A stretch of DNA of 58,136 bases from Butyrivibrio sp. (GTDB lineage: Bacteria; Bacillota; Clostridia; Lachnospirales; Lachnospiraceae). The translations under genes were made by a program, and so were the position numbers. The notes beneath the pieces are model-generated. The model was not told the origin of the DNA. It saw nothing but the letters and a program-made list of their open reading frames with translations, and made no database searches. Location of the stretch: NCBI GenBank assembly GCA_017470505.1, contig JAFUYO010000009.1:65671-123806 (forward strand), in the 5' to 3' direction. Every line of letters starts with the position of its first letter. Position 1 is the first letter of the stretch. Shown here one piece after another: positions 9,855 to 17,454 of the stretch.

Positions 9855-10952
9855 TTACTCCATTGCTACGATCTGGTTGTAGTAGTCCTCAAGACCCTTG
9901 ATGTTGTCAGCGATCACGCTCTTAACAGCTTCCTGCCAGGGTGTAACATCATCAACCTCAACAATGTTTACGCCGTCAGCCTTGAGCTGCTCAAGAACCT
10001 CGTTCTCTTTCTCCTCAGAGATTGAACGGTTGTACTCAGAAGCTGCCTTGCCTGCCTCAACTACTGCTTCCTGCTGCTCAGCTGAGAGCTTGTTCCATGC
10101 ATCATCTGTGATGATAACCTGGATAGCACCAAGTGTGTGTCCATCGAGGATGAGGTAAGGAGCAACCTCGTTGAATGCGTTTGACTTGTAGTTTGCGATA
10201 GGCTGCTCAGCGCCATCTACAACACCTGTCTGAAGAGCTGAGTAAAGCTCACCAAAGCTTACAACTGTAGGGCTTGCACCAAGACCTTCAACAAGACCGT
10301 TCATGATGGGGTCATTTGAAACACGAAGTTTCATGCCCTTGAATGACTCGATACCTGTGATCTCATTCTTTGTGAAGAAATGACGGAAACCTTCTTCTCC
10401 GTAGAAGAGTCCTCTTACGCCGCTGCCGTTCTCTGATGGCTCAAGAAGGAATTCCTGTGCAAGATCAGAATCTGCGAAATTCCAGAAGTGCTCACGGCTT
10501 GTGAAGATGTAAGGAAGTGAGAGAAGCATTGACTTCTGTCCGCCGTAGCTTGTAAGAGCGAAAGCAGAGATACGTGAGATGTCGATTGTGCCGCCACCAC
10601 CAAGCATTGAATCGAGGACGTCGTTCTCAGAGCCGAGAACACCGCTTGCCTGAAGGTCGATGATAACTGATCCGTTTGTTCTTGCCTCAACCTCTTCCTT
10701 GAACTTCTGGTCTGTCATACCAACAATAGTGTCAAGAGGGTTAACCTCAGCCATTACAAGTGTAATGGCATCTGCTGCAGGCTCTGTTGCTGCGGGTGCC
10801 TCTGCTGCTGTAGCGTCAGCTGTCTCTGCAGGTGCTTCTGTAGCTGCAGGAGCTTCTGTAGCTGCAGGTGTCTCAGGAGCTGAAACTCCGCAGGCTGTCA
10901 TTGAAAGAACTGTTGCTGCTGACATTAGTACCGATAAAAATCTTTTCTTCAT
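9855..10952 (-). CDS. dctP: TRAP transporter solute-binding lipoprotein
   Basis: A 365-residue extracytoplasmic receptor. It has a lipoprotein signal (MKKRFLSVLMSAATVLSMTAC, lipid on Cys21), then a 40-residue linker rich in Ala, Pro, Thr and Glu, then the DctP domain. The conserved substrate arginine lies in GMKLRV, and the ALQTGVVDGAEQP motif is typical of the family. By family knowledge it binds a carboxylate substrate, often a uronate or aldonate; the ligand is not readable. It is first in dctP-dctQ-dctM' and lies downstream of the LacI gene on the same strand, with an inverted repeat in the gap. Confidence 0.92.
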   Translation of the reverse strand: MKKRFLSVLMSAATVLSMTACGVSAPETPAATEAPAATEAPAETADATAAEAPAATEPAADAITLVMAEVNPLDTIVGMTDQKFKEEVEARTNGSVIIDLQASGVLGSENDVLDSMLGGGGTIDISRISAFALTSYGGQKSMLLSLPYIFTSREHFWNFADSDLAQEFLLEPSENGSGVRGLFYGEEGFRHFFTKNEITGIESFKGMKLRVSNDPIMNGLVEGLGASPTVVSFGELYSALQTGVVDGAEQPIANYKSNAFNEVAPYLILDGHTLGAIQVIITDDAWNKLSAEQQEAVVEAGKAASEYNRSISEEKENEVLEQLKADGVNIVEVDDVTPWQEAVKSVIADNIKGLEDYYNQIVAME

Positions 10953-11021
10953 TTCTTTTTTGCCTCCCTTTTGGTAAATTTGTAACTATTCGGAGCAAAA
11001 ACTCCAAACAGCCAAAAAAAT

Positions 11022-11053
11022 AATGACATCGTCTATCCGACAATGTCATTATA
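11022..11053 (-). promoter_or_regulatory. Inverted repeat before dctP: operator at a promoter, or terminator of lacI
   Basis: Twelve-base arms (11022-11033 and 11039-11050, one mismatch) around five bases. On the minus strand a TATAAT box (11048-11053) abuts the repeat, so a protein bound there would cover the transcription start of dctPQM. The same hairpin is followed on the minus strand by ATTTTTTT, so it could instead terminate the upstream lacI message. No GAAAACG operator of the glgP/lacI type is present here. A good -35 box was not found. Confidence 0.5.
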
Positions 11054-11159
11054 AAATCTGAAAATTCAATAAAAAATCGTAAATTTTTAATATAGGCTAG
11101 CACATTTTTAGCATGGAGCTGCGATAGAGCCTATGTGTGGCAACAAAATATAATTTTTT

Positions 11160-12149
11160 TCAGCAGATGATATCCTCATATTTTAGCCTCTCAAGGCTGT
11201 AGGGAACGGTAACCTTTCTGCCCTTCTCACCCTGCATAAGGCGCCATAACTCATCAAGTGCCTCCTCCGAGATCTTTACAAAGTCCTGCTTAACGGTGTT
11301 CATCTGCTTGCCGACATAGCCCATCAGGATAATCCCGTCGAATCCGCATACCGGGCGGAATATATCCATCTCGATAAGCGCCTTCATTGCGCCGATCGCC
11401 ATGAGGTCCGAAGCACACACCACGCAGTCATATTTTTTTGCATATTTAGTCGTTATCTCCCTGGCCTTCAGTTCAGAGAAATCTCCGTTTCTGGTAATCA
11501 GCCTCAGCCTCTTTTCACGGCAGAGCTCTTTGATCCCCTCAAGCCTCTCAGATGTGACATACCCGCTCTCCTCGCCTGAGATGTACAGGACTTTTTTGCA
11601 TCCGTTCTCAGTGATGGTCTTTAATGCCACGTCCTTCTGAGCCTGCCTGTGGTCAATGCTAACAGATGAGGTTGACTCGTTGACCATTGGCGCGTCAATC
11701 ACAACCATCTTGAAGTTGCCGCTGTCAATGAGCTTGTGGACAACCTTGTCCCTGGTTGTGAGGCCGTACACTATGATCCCCCTTATCCCCTGGGACTCAA
11801 AATAGCTGATGACCTCAGGCGCACTCATATCCTCTATCATCGAAGTGAACACAGTTATCACATCGAGCTGAAGTTCTTTCGCCCTGTGGACCGCTCCGGA
11901 GATATACTGCATGCTGATCTCGTCGCTTGCCTGTGTGCGGAGATTGAGCTTGATGAGAAGCGCAACCCTCCCCGTCTTCTTCGAAGACAGTGATGCAGCC
12001 ACCGCGTTGGGCACAAAGCCCAGCCTCTCCACCACATCGCCTACCTTCTTTCTGGTCTCCTCGCTCACATTCGGATAGTTATTCAGCACCTTCGAGACAG
12101 TTGATATCGCCACCCCCGCCTCTTTTGCAACATCTTTGATAGATACCAT
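11160..12149 (-). CDS. LacI-family transcriptional regulator
   Basis: A 329-residue repressor. The first 55 residues are the LacI helix-turn-helix plus hinge: IKDVAKEAGVAISTVSKVLNN, then VAASLSSKKTG. The remainder is a periplasmic-binding-protein-like sensor, including VVCASDLMAIGAMKAL and VCGFDG. Two operators matching those at glgP surround its own promoter, so it is probably autoregulated and also controls glgP. Its placement directly upstream of the TRAP genes suggests these too, although no matching operator is seen at dctP. The effector is unknown. The start at 12149 (MVSIKDV) follows a weak ribosome site. Confidence 0.92.
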   Translation of the reverse strand: MVSIKDVAKEAGVAISTVSKVLNNYPNVSEETRKKVGDVVERLGFVPNAVAASLSSKKTGRVALLIKLNLRTQASDEISMQYISGAVHRAKELQLDVITVFTSMIEDMSAPEVISYFESQGIRGIIVYGLTTRDKVVHKLIDSGNFKMVVIDAPMVNESTSSVSIDHRQAQKDVALKTITENGCKKVLYISGEESGYVTSERLEGIKELCREKRLRLITRNGDFSELKAREITTKYAKKYDCVVCASDLMAIGAMKALIEMDIFRPVCGFDGIILMGYVGKQMNTVKQDFVKISEEALDELWRLMQGEKGRKVTVPYSLERLKYEDIIC

Positions 12150-12168
12150 TTTCTCCCATCATCCCTTC

Positions 12169-12222
12169 GGAAATCGTTTTCCTGATTTTCTTAAGTATAA
12201 TCGGGAAAACGGTTTTTGTCTA
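12169..12222 (-). promoter_or_regulatory. lacI promoter with two operators (autoregulation)
   Basis: On the minus strand -35 TAGACA (12217-12222) and -10 TATACT (12194-12199) are separated by 17 bases. An operator with the CGTTTTCC half site covers the spacer (12203-12217). A second, GGAAATCGTTTTCC, lies at 12169-12182 downstream of the predicted start. Geometry and sequence mirror the glgP promoter at 7560-7617. Confidence 0.8.
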
Positions 12223-12239
12223 TGGGGAGAAGTGATTAG

Positions 12240-14000
12240 TTACGTGAAGTCGTGAGTACACCCTACAACGCAATCCTTTTTACAAAAGCAGATTCCAAAG
12301 GAAATCACTCTGTTATAACCATCTTCGAGTACGCCTTCTTCATATTTTTTATCTTTTATCTGGTCAAAAGCTTCCTGCAGACCTTCAGGCATTTCATTGT
12401 ATTTTTTCCTTACCTTGATTTCGAAAATGTAAGCGGGATCCTTTGCCCTGTCAGGCAATAGAATCACATCTGGTCTTCCTTCACCTTCCTCACGGTTTGA
12501 CTTTGGCACATATCCCGGCATTCCGTACAAAAGGGAGAGGAAAAAACCGTGATAAAAGCTCTCCTGACCGTCAAAATAGCTGATACTTTTTTGCAGAAGA
12601 GTCCTTATAAATTCCTCGATGGTCTTAGTGTTTTTTTCTTTTATAGCCGTGTAAAGAGGCGCAAAATCAGTCTCCTTGACTTTCCTGTTAAACCATTCAA
12701 TTATCTGGTTTCTGTATATGCTCTTTATCTCCACATTAGGAATTGTCATTGTAATAAATATATCTTCTCCAATAATCCTTTCGGAGACCTTCTTCATATA
12801 GCCGGTAAAGAAAAGAAAATTCCACAGATTATCTTCGCTCTTATAAATATCTTCGTAAGTAATATCTTCATGGATCTGCTTTTCTATACTCCCGCCTAAG
12901 ACAAGCCTGTCCAGTTCTTCCTTCACAGAATTATCAGCATTTTCCACCAGGTCTTTTATTATAGAGTTTGATGAAGTGTTCGACCAGTATGGTTTAGGAA
13001 GCTTCTGTTTGCCATTTACTTTTCCATCTACATAACTTGCAACACTCCATGGATTGAACACTTCTGACTCTCCAAAAAGGTAACCATCATACCAATTTCG
13101 CACCTCAGGAGCAGAATCGGACAGATTGTAATCTTCGAGCATTTTTAACGTCTCACTCTCATTGAAGCCAAAAGCTTCTGCAAAGTCACCACTGAGGATT
13201 GAATTAACTTTCAGATTGTTCAGACCTGTGAATATACTTTCCTTGCTGATCCTAAGGCACCCCGTAACTACCGCAAACTCGAGTGCATCATTAGTCTTTA
13301 ATGCAGATTCAAAAAGCGACCTTATAAAGCCTACCATGTCATCATAGAATCCATGATAGTAAGCATTTTCTAAAGGGACATCATATTCATCAATAAGAAT
13401 GATAACATTCTTCTCATGATACGCCTTAAGAACCAGCGATAATGTCTTTATGGAGGTGGCAAATTTACTGATTTCCCGGGTAAAAGCTTTTTCCTGTTCT
13501 TCCTTATTACTCAGACTGTTTTGCTTTGCAGCCCAATCACTTATACTGCCTTTTATAGCCAGATAAGAGGCTTTAATATCAGCATCCAATTCGTCTGAAT
13601 GAAGGACATAATTATGGCGGATATACTCGCTGACGATTTCCTCTCTCAGCGCCATAAAAGCAGCATAGAACCCCGGCTGCCTGGCAGACTTAAGCGACAG
13701 ACGAATAACAGGATATCTCCCCATTTTATCAAGGACATCCTTATCTGCATTCAATATCTTCATTCCGCCAAAATAGCGGCTATTATCAACGGTGGTTCCA
13801 TCACTGCTTACTTCTTCTTCAAAAAAAGTCTGAAGCATGGATAATGCAAGAGTTTTGCCAAAGCGCCTTGGACGGGTAAAAAGCGTAACCTTTCCGCCTT
13901 TTTTCAGGATCTCGCTTGCGAGCATTGTCTTGTCTACATAATACATACTCCCATCAACAAACTCTTTATAGTTTTCATAGCCAATCCCAATTTTCTTCAT
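12240..14000 (-). CDS. AAA-ATPase-like protein with C-terminal PD-(D/E)XK nuclease-like domain
   Basis: A 586-residue protein of the family usually annotated as AAA-ATPase_like/DUF1703. The N-terminus (IGIGYENYKEFVDGSMYYVDKT) is the family signature. The Walker A-like loop is RPRRFGKT near residue 48, and IILIDEYDVPLE (about 213) is the Walker B region. A nuclease-like core appears at GRPDVILL followed by FEIKVRKK near the C-terminus. These genes are common, often multicopy and mobile in gut Firmicutes and Bacteroidetes; their role is not established. The longer start at 14021 encodes the ribosome site (GGAGG), so 14000 is chosen. Confidence 0.85.
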   Translation of the reverse strand: MKKIGIGYENYKEFVDGSMYYVDKTMLASEILKKGGKVTLFTRPRRFGKTLALSMLQTFFEEEVSSDGTTVDNSRYFGGMKILNADKDVLDKMGRYPVIRLSLKSARQPGFYAAFMALREEIVSEYIRHNYVLHSDELDADIKASYLAIKGSISDWAAKQNSLSNKEEQEKAFTREISKFATSIKTLSLVLKAYHEKNVIILIDEYDVPLENAYYHGFYDDMVGFIRSLFESALKTNDALEFAVVTGCLRISKESIFTGLNNLKVNSILSGDFAEAFGFNESETLKMLEDYNLSDSAPEVRNWYDGYLFGESEVFNPWSVASYVDGKVNGKQKLPKPYWSNTSSNSIIKDLVENADNSVKEELDRLVLGGSIEKQIHEDITYEDIYKSEDNLWNFLFFTGYMKKVSERIIGEDIFITMTIPNVEIKSIYRNQIIEWFNRKVKETDFAPLYTAIKEKNTKTIEEFIRTLLQKSISYFDGQESFYHGFFLSLLYGMPGYVPKSNREEGEGRPDVILLPDRAKDPAYIFEIKVRKKYNEMPEGLQEAFDQIKDKKYEEGVLEDGYNRVISFGICFCKKDCVVGCTHDFT

Positions 14001-14047
14001 GCAAAAAGGACCTCCAACCACTATTTTATGATATAGCGGTGGTTATA

Positions 14048-14877
14048 TCAATGTGTGACCATGTACTCTGTGACTGATGCGCAGTGCTCGGCTGCGGCCT
14101 TTTCGAACTGTTCATAGGATAGTTCTTCAGAGTCGTCGGCTTTGTCGGAGATGGCTCTTATGATGACAAACGGAGTATCATTCAGCGAGCAGACCTGAGC
14201 TATGGCGGCGCCCTCCATCTCACAGCACATTCCGCCAAATGTCGAAACAATCCTCTCCTTTTGTTCTCTTGAAGCTATAAACTGATCTCCCGAGCACACT
14301 CTTCCTTCAAAAACACTTACATCGGACGCGATTTCTTTTACAGCCGCTACTGCCTTTTCGCGCATTTTTTCATCGGCACTTATAGCTACGGTTTTGGGTG
14401 AATCCAGTTCCCCCGGGGCATACCCTATAGGTGTCAGATCAAAATCGTGCTGAACAGCATCTGTGGAAACCACAATGTCTCCTATGTCTATATCAGCATC
14501 AAGTGATCCGCAACTCCTGTATTGATCACGCTGTCGGCACTGAACCTGTCTATCAGGGTCTGAGTGCATACACCCGCATTGACTTTTCCGATGCCGCACT
14601 TAACCACAACCACATCTTTCCCGTCAAGCTTGCCCTCACAGAAAACCATTCCCGCAACAGTGGTCTCTTTTTTGTCTGTCATGTGCTCCTTTATGGTTGC
14701 GACTTCTTCTTCCATAGCTCCTATGATGCCGATCCGGTTGCCACTCGCTCCGCTGTCTGCACTACTTGCCCCTGATCCGCATGACGTCAGCACAAGGGTC
14801 GAGAACACGATCATTGTCAGTGCGCCAAGCATCTTTTTCTTTAAAACTGTTTCCATTTTCATTCCTTTCTTTTGCAT
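14048..14877 (-). pseudogene. 5'-methylthioadenosine/S-adenosylhomocysteine nucleosidase, lipoprotein form, frameshifted
   Basis: Two frames together give one complete nucleosidase that cleaves MTA and SAH to adenine plus a ribosyl thiol. The first part (14488-14877) has the start GIIGAMEEEVATIKEH and the purine-site region INTGVA. The second (14048 to about 14510) resumes with DADIDIGDIVVSTDAVQHDFD and holds CCEMEGAAIAQVC and IIRAISDKAD with the catalytic Asp. Restoring one G in the GCGGATC run near 14507-14512 rejoins the frame exactly at the expected AGSLDAD. A lipoprotein signal ends in LTSC (Cys33), so the intact enzyme would be surface-anchored, which is unusual since most homologues are cytosolic. 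Sequencing error is the main alternative to a real mutation. Confidence 0.85.
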
Positions 14878-14941
14878 CTTTCTTCTCCTTTGTACCGCAT
14901 TTTTAGCTGCGCGTCTCCGTTTGCTGTCTTCTTTGTTCTTT

Positions 14942-15200
14942 TACACGATAATTAAATCGCTTTCCCTGGTTTTCGTGAAGTTATCAAGCTTTTTCTTCAG
15001 TCTTGTGCATGACATTGCAGGCGTTTTCCCTTTTTCCGTGTACCTGTATGTGTTTTTACTCGGTTTTGTACACGACATTCCAGGCAGTTTTCTTGTCTCT
15101 CGTGTACCTACATGTGTATTTCCTCAGTTTTGTACACGACATTACAGGCTGCTTCCTCGGTTCTCGTGTACCTGTCAGTCTTTCTTCGTTTTACCTCCAC
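14942..15200. repeat. Four tandem 63-64-base repeats with internal inverted arms
   Basis: This fills the 387-base gap between the nucleosidase and the Ala-rich gene. A GACATT-like landmark recurs at 14947 (degenerate), 15011, 15074 and 15138, giving periods of 64, 63 and 64. The last two units each contain GTACACGA and its exact complement TCGTGTAC about 25 bases later, so each transcript unit could fold into a stem. The copies decay towards the left. The period is not a multiple of three and no shared reading frame runs through it, so it is not coding. There are no unique spacers of CRISPR type. Confidence 0.8.
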
Positions 15201-15221
15201 GTTCTTCATATATATACGCAA

Positions 15222-15248
15222 AAAGAGCCGCTTATCAATCGGCTCTTT
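15222..15248 (-). terminator. Intrinsic terminator after the Ala-rich repeat protein gene
   Basis: Nine-base arms AAAGAGCCG and CGGCTCTTT around CTTATCAAT, with T-runs on both sides, so it could work in both directions. It lies 16 bases beyond the stop of the minus-strand gene ending at 15265. Confidence 0.88.
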
Positions 15249-15264
15249 TTTTAAGCAGATCTGT

Positions 15265-17244
15265 TTATCTTGCAACAACCTTGGTTCCTCTGTGCCTTTT
15301 AATTTCGTTGCTGCCTCCGTTTTTGATAGTTTCCTTGACGAACACGTTCATGATGTTGTTGTATCCGGTCTTGCCATCTTTACTAAATTTGGGTTCAAGA
15401 GACTCAAACTCATTTCCATCATAAATGATTGTCATAGAGTTTCCATCAGCTGTCTTCATGAGGATGAGCGTGCGCTCGCCGCTCTTTAGCACAGTGTATT
15501 CATAATCCTCAGAACTTAAGAAATCTTCAATATCTTCAACAGCCCCTTCCATCGCATCAGATGCAGCGTCCATATCAATAGGTGCGGCGGTCTGCTCAGG
15601 GCCTGACTCGTCATAGGTCAGATCCGACATCTGTGAAGCGCTCTCCTCTGCCGCCACCTGCTCTGCTGCAATCATAGCTGCTGCTACAGGATCAAGGTCT
15701 GCAGGAGCCTCTGTTGTAGGAGGTGTATCAACCGGCATCTCTTCTGCGGACTCTGCTTCTGCCGCAGGAGTTTCTGCAGTTGCTGTAAGGGCATCAACCT
15801 CCGCGTTGAGGATTGCATCCAAATTCTCTGCAGGAGTCTCTGCTACTGGAGTCTCTTCCGGAATAAATACTTCTACTTCTATTGGTGTATCGGCTGAAGG
15901 CATTGAATCTGCTGCGGGCATTGCCTCTGCTGCCATTGCCGCCATCATTGCGTCCACATCCACCGGCGCTTCTGCTGTGGGTGCTGGCTCTATCGCAGGT
16001 GCTTCCTCTGCCGCAGGCATCTCTGCTGCAGGCGCAGCTTCTGCCGCTGGTGCTTCCTCTGCCGCGGGCATTTCAACTGCAGGTGCCGCCTCTGCCGCAG
16101 GCATAGCCTCTGCTGCTGCCATTGCCGCCATCATCGCGTTCACATCCACCGGCGTTTCTGCTGCGGGGGCTGCCTCTGTCGCAGGCATTGCCTCTGCTGC
16201 TGCCATTGCTGCCATCATCGCATCCACATCTACCGGCGCTTCTGCTGCGGGTGCTTCCTCCGTCGCAGGCATAGCCTCTGCCGCCGCCATTGCCGCCATC
16301 ATCGCATCCACATCTACTGGCGCTTCTGCTGCTTCTACCACAGGTGCAGCTTCTGCTGCGGGTGCTTCCTCCGTCGCAGACATCTCAGCTGATGGTGCCG
16401 CGTCTGTCACGGGCATTGCCTCTGCTGCTGCCATTGCTGCCATCATCGCATCCACATCTACCGGCGCTTCTGCCGCGGGAGTTTCCTCCATCGCAGGCAT
16501 CTCAGCCGCAGGTGCCGCGTCTGCCGCAGGTGCCGCCTCCGCTGCGGGCATTGCCTCTGCTGCCATTGCTGCCATCATCGCGTCCACATCCACCGGCACA
16601 TCTGCTGCGGGTGCTTCCTCCGTCGCAGGCATCTCAGCTGATGGTGCCGCGTCAGCTACAGGCGCTGTATCTGCTGCGGGCATCTCCGGCATTGGAAGAT
16701 CTCCATTAGCCATCATCGCAGCCATGACTGGATCGATATCCGGAAGAGGAATATCAGCAGGCGCAGCCACACCCTCAGCAGGCGCAGCCACACTTTCTGC
16801 CGGAGCATCCTTACCTGCAGCCATCGCCGCCATCATTGCATCTACATCTGTTGCTGTCTCTGCTGCCGCCATTGCAGCCAGCATCGCATCAACATCTACA
16901 GGTGCCTCTTCAGATGCCTGTCCATCAGCAGGCGCATCTGCACCCGGTGCTGTATTCGCCGACATTGCTGCCATAGCTGCCGCCATAGCATCTGCATCAG
17001 CGGTCGCTTCAGGTCCAGGCGCTTCACTTGCCATCCCTGCCATTATAGCATCAAGATTCGGGAGATCAGGAATTGGTTCCTGAGTATCAGCTTTCTTCGG
17101 AGAACGCCTGGGCTTTGGAGCCGGCTGCTCGGCAGCACTTTCTGTCTGCGCCTCTCCGGCAGACATCGCCGCCAAAAGGTCATCCACATTAGCAGTAGAA
17201 AGATCCTGTCCATTAAGAATATCCTGAGTGCTCATGCCATCCAT
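15265..17244 (-). CDS. Ala/Met/Pro/Glu-rich repeat protein with about 15 copies of a DVDAMMAAM motif
   Basis: A 659-residue protein with no signal peptide or membrane segment, so cytosolic. Roughly 15 copies of a short amphipathic motif, consensus (D/N)(V/L/I)DAMMAAMAA, are strung on Pro/Ala/Glu linkers. Non-identical outer copies (NVDDLLAAM, NLDAIMAGM, DIDPVMAAM, NLDAILNA) show that the motif is conserved, not just low-complexity drift. The last 90 residues form a folded-looking domain (YEYTVLKSGERTLILMKTADG onward). The motif resembles the EIDALL segment with which FliM binds CheY; this is inference. I do not recognise the whole protein. The start at 17244 follows AAAGGAG; the longer start at 17268 would encode that site. 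A flotillin gene lies immediately upstream. Confidence 0.75.
   Translation of the reverse strand: MDGMSTQDILNGQDLSTANVDDLLAAMSAGEAQTESAAEQPAPKPRRSPKKADTQEPIPDLPNLDAIMAGMASEAPGPEATADADAMAAAMAAMSANTAPGADAPADGQASEEAPVDVDAMLAAMAAAETATDVDAMMAAMAAGKDAPAESVAAPAEGVAAPADIPLPDIDPVMAAMMANGDLPMPEMPAADTAPVADAAPSAEMPATEEAPAADVPVDVDAMMAAMAAEAMPAAEAAPAADAAPAAEMPAMEETPAAEAPVDVDAMMAAMAAAEAMPVTDAAPSAEMSATEEAPAAEAAPVVEAAEAPVDVDAMMAAMAAAEAMPATEEAPAAEAPVDVDAMMAAMAAAEAMPATEAAPAAETPVDVNAMMAAMAAAEAMPAAEAAPAVEMPAAEEAPAAEAAPAAEMPAAEEAPAIEPAPTAEAPVDVDAMMAAMAAEAMPAADSMPSADTPIEVEVFIPEETPVAETPAENLDAILNAEVDALTATAETPAAEAESAEEMPVDTPPTTEAPADLDPVAAAMIAAEQVAAEESASQMSDLTYDESGPEQTAAPIDMDAASDAMEGAVEDIEDFLSSEDYEYTVLKSGERTLILMKTADGNSMTIIYDGNEFESLEPKFSKDGKTGYNNIMNVFVKETIKNGGSNEIKRHRGTKVVAR
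15900..16680. repeat. Imperfect tandem DNA repeats inside the Ala-rich gene
   Basis: About six units encode the core block MAAMAAAEAMPA-linker-APVDVDAM. The DNA string GCCATCATCGC(A/G)TCCACATC recurs nearly unchanged, with variable linker lengths. Such high identity suggests recent expansion by slippage or recombination, so unit number may vary between strains. Confidence 0.8.
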
Positions 17245-17398
17245 GCTGAATCTCCTTTCATAGCTCAAAGTCGTTTGTAATATAACAATGCCGCCTGCCT
17301 CATAAGCGCACTGAGCGCGGCAAAAAGGTGACTATCTTTATTATCGTTCATTTCTGTTGGAAATTACAGTAAACTTTTTATAAACAAGCTCATTTAAA

Positions 17399-17432
17399 AT
17401 GGGTGGCCTGCCCATAAGAGCAAACCACCCAT
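17399..17432 (-). terminator. Intrinsic terminator after the flotillin gene
   Basis: Perfect 8-base arms ATGGGTGG and CCACCCAT around an 18-base loop, followed on the minus strand by TTTTAAAT. It separates flotillin from the Ala-rich repeat gene, which must then have its own promoter. Confidence 0.75.
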
Positions 17433-17454
17433 ATAAAAAGGGAAACTGCCGATT

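Noticed and set aside
14942-15200. CRISPR array
   Set aside because: Repeats are whole 63-64-base units that diverge gradually. There are no short identical repeats with unique spacers and no cas genes.
14564-15424. 286-codon plus-strand open frame
   Set aside because: It runs antisense over the nucleosidase pseudogene, the 64-base repeats and a terminator. Composition is Phe/Leu/Ser-rich noise, with no ribosome site.
15806-17083. 425-codon plus-strand open frame rich in Ala, Ser, Gly and Ile
   Set aside because: It is the antisense of the Ala/Met repeat gene. The repetitive codons keep several frames open; the minus frame has a ribosome site, terminator and a folded C-terminal domain.
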